Origin: Planctomycetaceae bacterium
Lineage (GTDB): Bacteria > Planctomycetota > UBA1135 > GCA-002686595
DNA length: 12,902 nt
Reading direction: 5' to 3'
Assembly: GCA_013360535.1 (NCBI GenBank)
Contig: JABWBL010000045.1
Location: 1-12,902, forward strand
Shown: piece by piece, positions 1 to 6,336 of the stretch
Position numbering within the stretch: the stretch's first letter is position 1
How the letters are laid out: each line of letters starts with the position of its first letter
The notes under the pieces: generated by a model
What the model saw: the letters and a program-made list of their open reading frames with translations, nothing else
Databases searched by the model: none
What the model was told of the DNA's origin: nothing
Made by a program: the position numbers and the translations under genes

Positions 1-82
1 GGAAGGAGCCCTCGCCGAACCCCGAGTCGGGAACAACACAAACCAACAGTACGGCCTTGACGAGGTGAGCCCCTCTCATGGA

Positions 83-173
83 AGCCAGAGCAATTTTTTC
101 TGCAAACTGCGGCCTGCGTCGACGGCAACGCCGTCGACGCAGGCCGCAGTTTGCAGAAAAAATTGCTCTGGCT
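83..173. repeat. Perfect 44-bp inverted repeat, 3-nt loop
   Basis: Arms 83-126 and 130-173 are exact reverse complements with only AAC (127-129) between them; pairing stops outside 83/173. Each arm has an AT part (TTTTTT at 93-98, AAAAAA at 157-162) and a GC-rich inner part with a GTCGAC site. It lies about 50 bp downstream of the mce stop codon. It does not look like an ordinary intrinsic terminator, because the T-run is buried in the 5' arm on both strands and no T-run follows the stem. It could be a very strong mRNA 3' hairpin, a mobile palindromic element, or a sequencing or assembly fold-back. The two flanks differ, which argues against simple strand fold-back but not against a chimeric join. 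Confidence 0.9.
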
Positions 174-225
174 CGGTATTCCGGTATTCCCCGCTCCGGC
201 GCCGCATTGTCGCGCGCTGACGCGA

Positions 226-657
226 TCAGTGCGTGTCCTGCACGAGCTCCGTGAGCACGCCGCCCATCGCGGAGGGGTGCACGAACGCGATGCGCGTGTG
301 GTGGGCGCCGTTGCGCGGGCTCTCGTCGATCAAACGCAAACCCGCCGCTTTGCAGGCCGCGATGGCGGTGGCGACGTCGTCGACCTTGTAGGCGACGTGG
401 TGCAGGCCGCCGCCGGTCTTGGCGAGGAACTTGGTCACGGGTGAGTCGTCGCTGGCGGGCTCGACCAGCTCGATGCGCTGGGCGCCGGCATAGGTAACGA
501 GCACGTTGACCTTCTGCTCGGGCACGAACTCTGGTTCGCTCGCGGAGAGGCCGAGCACGCCTTCGTAGGTCTTGCGAGCGACGGCGATCGACGGGACGAC
601 GATGGCGATGTGGTGGACGCCGCGGACGAGCGACGTGAGCGGGGCCGGGACGTTCAT
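226..657 (-). CDS. mce: Methylmalonyl-CoA epimerase
   Basis: A 143-aa protein of the vicinal-oxygen-chelate (glyoxalase/VOC) fold that interconverts (2R)- and (2S)-methylmalonyl-CoA in the cytoplasm, supplying the isomer used by methylmalonyl-CoA mutase. The two VOC repeats begin at VHHIAIVV (14-21) and LHHVAYKV (85-92). Likely metal ligands are His16, Gln48 (in VPEQKV), His87 and Glu137 (in LTELVQ), by analogy with the Propionibacterium enzyme. The length is typical of the family. The ATG at 657 was chosen because the conserved domain begins 13 residues later; the frame stays open far upstream, but that part is antisense to nrfH and unlike any family member. A TATCTT box lies 7 nt upstream of the ATG, consistent with a leaderless mRNA. 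The gene is divergent from nrfH, and the partner mutase lies 3 kb away at 3700. Confidence 0.93.
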   Translation of the reverse strand: MNVPAPLTSLVRGVHHIAIVVPSIAVARKTYEGVLGLSASEPEFVPEQKVNVLVTYAGAQRIELVEPASDDSPVTKFLAKTGGGLHHVAYKVDDVATAIAACKAAGLRLIDESPRNGAHHTRIAFVHPSAMGGVLTELVQDTH

Positions 658-664
658 GGACGAG

Positions 665-670
665 AAGATA
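665..670 (-). promoter_or_regulatory. Candidate -10 box for mce (TATCTT)
   Basis: On the minus strand TATCTT is followed by 7 nt and then the mce ATG, which would put the transcription start at or within a base or two of the start codon. No clear -35 hexamer is seen at the usual spacing, and there is no well-placed Shine-Dalgarno sequence. This is a positional inference only. Confidence 0.35.
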
Positions 671-726
671 GCGTCGCTCCCGAAAACTACGCCTTTCAGC
701 GCAGAGTGCGTACGAAGGCGGCCCGC

Positions 727-732
727 TAGGGT
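727..732 (+). promoter_or_regulatory. Candidate -10-like box for nrfH (TAGGGT)
   Basis: TAGGGT ends 9 nt before the nrfH ATG, in the context CGCTAG. The same CGCTAG context, reading TAGAAT, occurs 10 nt before the mutase ATG at 3700. There is no recognisable -35 and no ribosome binding site. The hexamer is a poor match to TATAAT, so this is a weak call supported mainly by the parallel with the other start. Confidence 0.22.
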
Positions 733-741
733 GCGTACCCC

Positions 742-1227
742 ATGGCCGCCCCTGCGCTCCGCCGGCTCCCGTTCCGCCGCACCCTGCTCGCGACCACGCT
801 CGTCGCCGGGCTGGGGCTCGGGCTCGGCGCGTACACGTTCCAGTACGCCGAGGGCCTGAGCTACTTCTCGACCGACCCGCGGGCCTGCGCCAACTGCCAC
901 ATCATGAACGACGAGTACAAGTCGTGGAGCCACGGGCCCCACCACGCCGTCGCGGGCTGCGCCGATTGCCACCTGCCGGTCGACGACTTCGTCGCCAAGT
1001 ACCTCGCGAAGGCCTCGAACGGGTACTACCACTCGAAGGGCTTCACGCTGCAGGACTTCCACGAGCCGATCCAGATCAAGCCGAGCAACAGCGCGATCCT
1101 GCAGGAGAACTGCTTGCGCTGCCACGGCGAGTTCGTGCACGACATCCTCGCCGGCGCGAAGACCGCCGCCGATGCCGTGCAGTGTGTCCACTGTCACCGG
1201 GGCGCTGGTCACGGCGCTCGCAACTGA
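742..1227 (+). CDS. nrfH: Cytochrome c nitrite reductase small subunit NrfH (NapC/NirT family)
   Basis: A 161-aa membrane-anchored tetraheme c-type cytochrome that takes electrons from the quinol pool and passes them to the NrfA catalytic subunit on the outer face of the cytoplasmic membrane. An N-terminal basic stretch and one hydrophobic helix (about 12-32) form the anchor. Four CXXCH heme sites follow: CANCH (49-53), CADCH (73-77), CLRCH (124-128) and CVHCH (148-152). Met55, in the CHxM arrangement after heme 1, matches the unusual methionine ligand of the Desulfovibrio NrfH heme 1. The length is normal. The stop codon is 8 nt before the nrfA start, so the two are certainly co-transcribed. 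The next gene being nrfA separates this from NapC or other quinol oxidases of the family. Confidence 0.95.
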   Translation: MAAPALRRLPFRRTLLATTLVAGLGLGLGAYTFQYAEGLSYFSTDPRACANCHIMNDEYKSWSHGPHHAVAGCADCHLPVDDFVAKYLAKASNGYYHSKGFTLQDFHEPIQIKPSNSAILQENCLRCHGEFVHDILAGAKTAADAVQCVHCHRGAGHGARN

Positions 1228-1235
1228 CGACCAGA

Positions 1236-2714
1236 ATGATGACGACCTCCACCCCTTCGGGCGCGCGCCGCCGCCTCGTCCTGATCGCCCTGCTTGGACT
1301 CGCTGCCGTCGCAGGCTTCGCCGTCGCGGCGTTGCTCACGAACATCTTCGAGCGCAAGCAGGAGGCGAAGAACACGTACGTGCGCCTCGTCGACGTCACC
1401 GAGGAGACGACCGACCCCGCGCCGTGGGGCAGGAACTGGCCGCGGCAGTACGACGCGTACTTGCGCACGGCCGACACGACGCGCACGCAGTTCGGCGGCA
1501 GCGAGGCGTTGCCCGAGCAGAAGCTCGAACGCGACCCGTGGCTCGCGCGCATCTTCGCGGGATACGCCTTCGCCATCGACTATCGCGACCGGCGCGGCCA
1601 CGCGTTCATGCTGCACGACCAGGAGGAAACGCGGCGCGTGACGGAGCGTCCGCAGCCGGGGGCGTGCCTGCACTGCCACGCGTCCGTGATGCCGACCTAC
1701 CGGCGGCTGGGCAAAGGCGACGTGATGGCGGGTTTCGAGGCCACGGGCAAGCTCAGCTACGCCGACGCGCACGCCGAGCTCGTCAAGACGGGCTCGAACA
1801 ACCCCGTCGGGGGCGGCACGAACACCGAGAAGGTGCACACCGACGGTGCGCACCCGGTGTCGTGCGTCGATTGCCACGATCCGCAGACGATGGAGCTGCG
1901 CGTGACGCGGCCCGGGTTCCTCAACGGCATCGCGGCGCTCGCGGCGAGTGAGGAGCCGGTGCCGCACCTGAAGAGCATCGAGCAGTGGCGCGCGGGGAAA
2001 CGCGCGGCGCCTTACGACCCCAACGTCGACGGCACGCGGCAGGAGCTGCGCTCATTCGTGTGCGGCCAGTGCCACGTCGAGTACTACTGCGGCCCGAAGA
2101 CGACGCTGTTCTTCCCGTGGGCCAAGGGCCTGAAGGTCGAACAGATCGAGGCGACGTACGACGAGTTCCGTTTTGCCGACGGGCACCGCTTCTTCGACTG
2201 GAAACACGCGGAAACGGGCGCGGAAGTGCTCAAGGCACAACATCCGGAGTTCGAGCTGTGGAGCCAGGGCATCCACGCGCGCTCGGGCGTCTCGTGCGCC
2301 GACTGCCACATGCCGTACACGCGCGAGGGCGCGCTCAAGGTCAGCGACCACCACGTGCGCAGCCCGCTGCTCAACGTGTCGCGCGCGTGCCAGGTGTGCC
2401 ATCCGTATCCGGAAGAGGAGATCCTCGGGCGCGTCTCGACGATCCAGAACCGCACGCACGAGCTGATGCAGCGCGCGGCGGCGGCGAACGTGGCGATGCT
2501 CGACCGGCTCAAGGCCGCGAAGGCCGGCGGGGCGAGCGAGGAGCAGCTCGCGCCCGCGCTCGAGCTGCAGCGCAAGGCGCAGTGGCGGCTCGACTACGTC
2601 GCGGCGGAGAACTCGATGGGCTTCCACGCGCCGGCCGAGGCGGCACGCATCCTCGCCGAGTCGATCGACTACGCGCGACAGGCCGAACTCGCCGCTGCGG
2701 GGCTCCCGCGCTAG
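1236..2714 (+). CDS. nrfA: Ammonia-forming cytochrome c nitrite reductase NrfA, CXXCH-type heme 1
   Basis: A 492-aa pentaheme enzyme that reduces nitrite to ammonium with six electrons (dissimilatory nitrite ammonification), outside the cytoplasmic membrane. A single hydrophobic segment (about 14-35) after RRR is a signal peptide or anchor. Heme sites are CLHCH (144-148), CVDCH (210-214), CGQCH (276-280), CADCH (354-358) and CQVCH (385-389). Heme 1, the catalytic heme, has His148 where most NrfA have the lysine of CXXCK. Catalytic residues by alignment are Arg134 (in ETRR), Tyr283 (in VEYY) and His336 (in KAQHPE). Glu282, Lys333 and Gln335 match the calcium site, so this is the Ca-type enzyme. 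Two ATGs occur in tandem at 1236 and 1239; the open frame reaching upstream overlaps nrfH and is not used. It forms an operon with nrfH. Confidence 0.96.
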   Translation: MMTTSTPSGARRRLVLIALLGLAAVAGFAVAALLTNIFERKQEAKNTYVRLVDVTEETTDPAPWGRNWPRQYDAYLRTADTTRTQFGGSEALPEQKLERDPWLARIFAGYAFAIDYRDRRGHAFMLHDQEETRRVTERPQPGACLHCHASVMPTYRRLGKGDVMAGFEATGKLSYADAHAELVKTGSNNPVGGGTNTEKVHTDGAHPVSCVDCHDPQTMELRVTRPGFLNGIAALAASEEPVPHLKSIEQWRAGKRAAPYDPNVDGTRQELRSFVCGQCHVEYYCGPKTTLFFPWAKGLKVEQIEATYDEFRFADGHRFFDWKHAETGAEVLKAQHPEFELWSQGIHARSGVSCADCHMPYTREGALKVSDHHVRSPLLNVSRACQVCHPYPEEEILGRVSTIQNRTHELMQRAAAANVAMLDRLKAAKAGGASEEQLAPALELQRKAQWRLDYVAAENSMGFHAPAEAARILAESIDYARQAELAAAGLPR

Positions 2715-2765
2715 ATTTCGATCCACGCCACCCCTCTCCAATGGCGCCAAGGGAAACTCATCCAC

Positions 2766-3044
2766 ATGAAGAATCCGACGCTCGCCTCGCTCCTCGTCCT
2801 CACGCTCCTCGGAACGTCCTCGTGCATCGCCGTCGCGCATCGGCAGGAGCACACACGCGAGGTCATCGCGCTCAAGCACGCCTCGGCGCAGGACATGACG
2901 AACAAGCTGCAGGCCGTCTATCCCGACAACCGCGCGCAGTTCGTGGCCGACGAGCGCTCCAACAGCGTGATCGTCGTCGCGAGCGAGAAGACGCTGGCCG
3001 AGATCCAGAAGCTGGTCGCCGGCCTCGACATCGAAGTGAAGTGA
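2766..3044 (+). CDS. Small exported protein with a stand-alone secretin-N (NolW-like) domain
   Basis: A 92-aa protein. Residues 1-20 form a signal peptide ending LLGTSSC, an imperfect lipobox, so Cys20 may be lipidated. Residues about 31-91 have the pattern of the short secretin N-domain found in type II/III secretion and pilus secretins: REVIALKHASAQDM, then a variable stretch, then FVADERSNSVIVVASEKTL and a final helix ending AGLDIEV. In secretins this domain is repeated and precedes the outer-membrane barrel; here it is alone and no barrel is encoded. The gene starts 51 nt after nrfA on the same strand, so it could be read through from nrfHA, and it ends at the hairpin at 3063-3104. An AAGGGA lies 11 nt before the ATG, rather far for a ribosome binding site. 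The function is unknown. The domain assignment rests on pattern recognition. Confidence 0.75.
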   Translation: MKNPTLASLLVLTLLGTSSCIAVAHRQEHTREVIALKHASAQDMTNKLQAVYPDNRAQFVADERSNSVIVVASEKTLAEIQKLVAGLDIEVK

Positions 3045-3062
3045 TCCCGCGGCGCTGAAGCA

Positions 3063-3104
3063 CCGACGGCGGGCCCGCACGCGCACGTGCGGGCCCGCCG
3101 TCGG
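3063..3104. terminator. Strong hairpin terminator shared by convergent genes
   Basis: Arms 3063-3081 and 3086-3104 pair perfectly over 19 bp around the loop CGCA, and a short GCATTT follows on the plus strand. It sits 18 nt after the stop of the secretin-N gene (plus) and 23 nt from the stop of the cytochrome b562-like gene (minus), so it can end transcription from both sides. The T-run is short, so termination may depend mainly on stem stability. Confidence 0.8.
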
Positions 3105-3127
3105 GCATTTCGAGGCGTTCGTGTCGG

Positions 3128-3580
3128 CTACTTGTGGTCGCCGTGCTCCTCTTCCTTCTGGTACTTGTCGTGGCCTTCCTTCTTGAAGCGCGTCAGCTCT
3201 TCCTTCACGAGCTTGTTGGCGTCGTCGAACTTGCCCTGCAGCGTCGCGACCTCGATCTTGCAGGTCAGGCCGAGCATGTCCGCCATCATCGCGCGGTAGC
3301 CGACGAGCTCTTCCGCCGACAGGTCGTGCGGCTTCTCGGACTTGGCAGCGACGATCGCCGACTGCATGCGCACGAGCGTGTCGAGCGACTTGTCCTTGGT
3401 CTCGGCGCTGATGCCGCCCTTCATCAGGCCCTTCAGGGCGCCGTTGAGCGTCTCCATCGACTGCTCGAGCACCTCGCCCGAGGCGCGGGCCGGCACGGGA
3501 ACGTCGACGGGCGCCGGGAGGGCGGCGGCGACACCAAAACCGGCGACGCCGAGGAGGGCGATGGCGAGGAACTTGTTCAT
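3128..3580 (-). CDS. Cytochrome b562-family periplasmic four-helix protein
   Basis: A 150-aa exported protein with an N-terminal signal peptide (about 1-20 of MNKFLAIALLGVAGFGVAAA). The mature part matches the helix layout of E. coli cytochrome b562 (CybC). LEQSMETLNGALK (38-50) parallels its N-terminal helix carrying the methionine heme ligand (here Met42), and KKEGHDKYQK (133-142) parallels the C-terminal helix with the histidine ligand (here His137). Both axial ligands are therefore kept, so it may bind a b-type heme non-covalently. No CXXCH is present. The tail EEEHGDHK is charged and His-rich, which is unusual and might bind metal. It converges on the nrfHA operon and is divergent from the mutase gene. 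A role as electron carrier near the nitrite reductase is an inference. A heme-free member of the fold is the main alternative. Confidence 0.72.
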   Translation of the reverse strand: MNKFLAIALLGVAGFGVAAALPAPVDVPVPARASGEVLEQSMETLNGALKGLMKGGISAETKDKSLDTLVRMQSAIVAAKSEKPHDLSAEELVGYRAMMADMLGLTCKIEVATLQGKFDDANKLVKEELTRFKKEGHDKYQKEEEHGDHK

Positions 3581-3683
3581 CGAGTTGGAGCCCGAGGTGC
3601 GGGCGAGTGAGGGGTAGGTTGGACGGATGCTGGCAAACGGACAGGGAAACCGGCCGCAGAGCCTAACGTTCCGGTCGCCTCGC

Positions 3684-3689
3684 TAGAAT
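3684..3689 (+). promoter_or_regulatory. Candidate -10 box for the mutase gene (TAGAAT)
   Basis: TAGAAT matches five of six bases of TATAAT and ends 10 nt before the ATG at 3700. The expected transcription start would fall within a few bases of the start codon. No purine-rich ribosome binding site exists in the C-rich stretch between them, which favours a near-leaderless message. No convincing -35 is seen. Confidence 0.4.
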
Positions 3690-3699
3690 CCGCGCCCCC

Positions 3700-5343
3700 A
3701 TGAGTGCGAGCGACGATTCCCGCGGTGATGCGGGCCTGCAGCGCTGGAAGTCGGAAGTCTGGGCCAAGGCTGCGAAGGGCGAGCGGCGCAAGAGCTTCGC
3801 GACGCCGTCCGGGCTCGAGCCGCAGCCGCTCTACGGCGGTGCGCCGGACGGAGGCTTCCCCGGCGAGTACCCGTACACACGCGGCGTGCGCGCGACGATG
3901 TACCGCGGGCGTTTCTGGACCATGCGCCAGTACGCGGGCTTCTCGAGCGCGCGCGACACCAACCAGCGCTTCCGCGTGCTGCTCGCGAGCGGCCAGACCG
4001 GGCTCTCGACGGCCTTCGACCTGCCGACGCAGATCGGCTACGACTCCGACCATCCGCTCGCCTCGCCGGAGGTGGGTCTGGTCGGCGTGCCAATCAATTC
4101 GCTGGCCGACATGGAGCGCCTGTTCGACTCGATCCCGCTCGGCGAAGTGTCGACGTCGATGACGATCAACGCGACGGCGCCGATCCTGCTGTGCATGTAC
4201 GTCGCGCTCTGCCGGCGCGCGAACGTGCCGGCCGAGAGGATCCGCGGCACGGTCCAGAACGACATCCTCAAGGAGTACGCGGCGCGCGGGAACTACCGCT
4301 TCCCGGCCGGGCCGTCGATGCGGCTCGTCACCGACCTGATGAGCTTCGCGCGCACGCACGCGCCGGCCTGGAACACGATCTCGATCTCGGGCTACCACAT
4401 CCGCGAGGCGGGCTCGACGGCCGTGCAGGAGGTCGCGTTCACGCTCGCCAACGGTCGCGCCTATGTGAAAGCCGCGCTCGAGGCCGGCCTGCCGATCGAC
4501 GAGTTCGCGCCGCGGCTCTCGTTCTTCTTCAACGCGCACAACAGCCTGTTCGAGGAAGTCGCGAAGTTCCGCGCCGCGCGCCGCATGTGGGCCCGGATCA
4601 TGCGCGAGGAGTTCGGCGCCAAGGACCCCGAGAGCTGGATGCTGCGTTTCCACACGCAGACGGCGGGGTCGATGCTCACGAGCCAACAACCCGACAACAA
4701 CGTCGTGCGAGTGACCGTGCAGGCGCTCGCGGCGATCCTCGGCGGCACGCAGTCGCTGCACACCAACTCGCGCGACGAGGCGCTCTCGCTGCCGAGCGAG
4801 GAGTCCGCGCGGCTCGCGCTGCGCACGCAGCAGGTGCTCGCCAACGAGTCGGGCGTCGCGGACGTGATCGATCCGCTCGGCGGCGCGCCGTACATCGAGG
4901 CCCTGACCGACGAACTCGAACGCCGTGCGCTCGAGCTGATGGCCGAGGTCGAGCGCCGCGGTGGTGCCGTGCGCGCGATCGAACAAGGCTTCCTGCAGCG
5001 CGAGATCCACAAGAGCGCGATGGCGTGGCAACGCGACGTCGAGTCGAAGGCGCGCACGATCGTCGGCGTCAACGAGTTCACGCAAGCCGAGCCCGCGCCG
5101 CGCATCTTCCGCCCCGACCCGTCCGCGCGCGAAGCCGTGCTCGCCGACCTCGCGAGCGTCCGCGCCAAGCGCGACTCGCTCAAGGTCGCTGCCTCGCTCG
5201 AGGCCGTCGACCGCGCCGCCACCAGCTCCACCAACCTGCTCGAAGCGATCCTGCCCGCCGTCGAGTGCTACGCCACCCTCGGCGAGATCTGCGGCGTCCT
5301 CGAGAAGCGCTTCGGCACCTACCAGGCACCGGACGTGCTCTAG
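3700..5343 (+). CDS. Methylmalonyl-CoA mutase, large (catalytic) subunit
   Basis: A 547-aa catalytic TIM-barrel subunit of an adenosylcobalamin-dependent acyl-CoA mutase, converting methylmalonyl-CoA to succinyl-CoA. It ends before the cobalamin-binding domain, so it must pair with a separate B12 subunit, which is not in this window. Counting against the Propionibacterium enzyme gives a constant offset of 11: Thr66, Arg71, Thr74, Arg76, Tyr78, Ser103, Gln186, Arg196 and His233 match Thr77, Arg82, Thr85, Arg87, Tyr89, Ser114, Gln197, Arg207 and His244. The Tyr89/Arg207 pair is the signature of methylmalonyl-CoA rather than isobutyryl-CoA specificity (Phe/Gln there), and Ala105 argues against 2-hydroxyisobutyryl-CoA mutase. 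Arg64 replaces the substrate-contacting Tyr75, which is odd. The epimerase gene nearby supports the assignment. It converges on the next gene with only 8 nt between stops. Confidence 0.9.
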   Translation: MSASDDSRGDAGLQRWKSEVWAKAAKGERRKSFATPSGLEPQPLYGGAPDGGFPGEYPYTRGVRATMYRGRFWTMRQYAGFSSARDTNQRFRVLLASGQTGLSTAFDLPTQIGYDSDHPLASPEVGLVGVPINSLADMERLFDSIPLGEVSTSMTINATAPILLCMYVALCRRANVPAERIRGTVQNDILKEYAARGNYRFPAGPSMRLVTDLMSFARTHAPAWNTISISGYHIREAGSTAVQEVAFTLANGRAYVKAALEAGLPIDEFAPRLSFFFNAHNSLFEEVAKFRAARRMWARIMREEFGAKDPESWMLRFHTQTAGSMLTSQQPDNNVVRVTVQALAAILGGTQSLHTNSRDEALSLPSEESARLALRTQQVLANESGVADVIDPLGGAPYIEALTDELERRALELMAEVERRGGAVRAIEQGFLQREIHKSAMAWQRDVESKARTIVGVNEFTQAEPAPRIFRPDPSAREAVLADLASVRAKRDSLKVAASLEAVDRAATSSTNLLEAILPAVECYATLGEICGVLEKRFGTYQAPDVL

Positions 5344-5351
5344 CGCGCGAG

Positions 5352-6281
5352 TCAGCGGACGAGCAAGGACTCGACGGGCAAGGGCCATCGAGGGGCGAGA
5401 ACTTCGACGTGCGTCGTCACGTCGGAGCCGAACCACGCGATGGAGAAGCCACGGTCGACGAACTGCAGGCGCTCGTTCGCGCCGGCGATTCGCCAAGGCT
5501 CCGTGTCGTCCCAGCTCTCGATCGAGTGGATCACGCCGGTCGTCGAGCTCCACGTCTCCGGGGGAGCCTTCAACGTGCCGATGAACTGCCCGTCGGCGCG
5601 CACGACGTCGACGACTTCGCCCTCGATGCCGTCGAGCAACTTGCCGACGAGCGAGCGCACGACGTAGGTGCTCGTGCACGGGATCGGCGTCGTTTCGAGC
5701 ACGTACAGGCGCTGGCCTCCCGGCAACGGATGGTCGCGGTCGAGCTGCTCGGCGGGATCGAAGGCGTCGGGCAGCTTCGTGGCATCGAGCGGGAAGCTCA
5801 GCCACCGTTCTCGCAGGCGGTAACCCTCCTGATCCCCCTGCCATTCCAACAGGTCCCATCGAATGAGACCGCGGGACAGGGCGTCGTGGACCTCAACGCC
5901 GAGGTAGCTGGACCCAGAATAGAGCGCAAGCGAAGTGCAATCGAACGGGCTGCGGTTCTGGATCGACTTCTCGCTTTCGAGCGGAAAACGACGATCCAGC
6001 CGCAACTCGCCGGTCGGCCCGAAGACCTTGGCGTAGTAGTAACGCAGTCCCGCTTTCCCCGTCTCCCGCACGCCGACGACATGCCCGCTAGCTGAAACTT
6101 CGAACGCCGCGAGCGCGTAGCCGGGTTCGATGCTCCAGAGCACTTCGCCGTCGCGAACGACCTCGAGCCGGGTCCGCTCGGCGTACCCCGACTGCCTCGC
6201 GACCGTGCGACCGTCCGCCGACGTCCGCAGCGCCTCGTGCGGCAGGAGCGCCAGTCCGAGAACCATCGCGAGCGCCTTCAT
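5352..6281 (-). CDS. Exported protein of unknown function
   Basis: I do not recognise this 309-aa protein. The ATG at 6281 gives MKALAMVLGLALLPHEALRT, a plausible signal peptide; an in-frame TTG four codons upstream (6293) is possible but less likely. The mature part is rich in beta strands, with short motifs such as LEVVRDGEVLWSIEP (39-53) and FEVSASGHVVGVRE (60-73) that resemble blades of a propeller comparing a value with a default. Two cysteines (115 and 202) could form a disulfide. No transmembrane helix follows the signal. It lies 55 nt downstream of the metallopeptidase-like gene on the same strand and may be its operon partner. Its stop is 8 nt from the convergent mutase stop, with no terminator hairpin between them. 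Confidence 0.7.
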   Translation of the reverse strand: MKALAMVLGLALLPHEALRTSADGRTVARQSGYAERTRLEVVRDGEVLWSIEPGYALAAFEVSASGHVVGVRETGKAGLRYYYAKVFGPTGELRLDRRFPLESEKSIQNRSPFDCTSLALYSGSSYLGVEVHDALSRGLIRWDLLEWQGDQEGYRLRERWLSFPLDATKLPDAFDPAEQLDRDHPLPGGQRLYVLETTPIPCTSTYVVRSLVGKLLDGIEGEVVDVVRADGQFIGTLKAPPETWSSTTGVIHSIESWDDTEPWRIAGANERLQFVDRGFSIAWFGSDVTTHVEVLAPRWPLPVESLLVR

Positions 6282-6336
6282 CGAGTCCGCCAACGAGCTG
6301 CGGACGCTTGGGTTCAGTTTCCTGCGGGAATTTCGC

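Noticed and set aside
1..79. Possible partial genes at the left edge (minus-strand frame from ATG at 79 with a short hydrophobic stretch; plus-strand frame ending at TGA 66-68)
   Set aside because: Only about 20-26 codons are visible, with no ribosome binding site or recognisable motif. Neither can be supported, so I leave 1-82 as unassigned.
83..173. Reading the large inverted repeat as a Rho-independent terminator for mce
   Set aside because: On either strand the T-run is in the 5' arm and the A-run in the 3' arm, and no T-run follows the full stem.
658..1212. Upstream extension of mce to about 328 codons
   Set aside because: The extension is antisense to nrfH and has no similarity to epimerases. 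The ATG at 657 sits where the VOC domain begins.
924..1235. Upstream extension of nrfA to a start inside nrfH
   Set aside because: The extra residues are the nrfH sequence read in another frame, and a signal segment follows the ATG at 1236 as expected.
3577..5859. A 760-codon open frame on the minus strand covering the mutase gene
   Set aside because: Its translation is arginine- and alanine-rich with no domain, and it is antisense to a highly conserved mutase. Such long antisense frames are expected in GC-rich DNA.
6282..6293. TTG start for the exported unknown protein
   Set aside because: It adds only four residues (MADS) before a normal ATG that begins a good signal peptide, and no ribosome binding site favours it.
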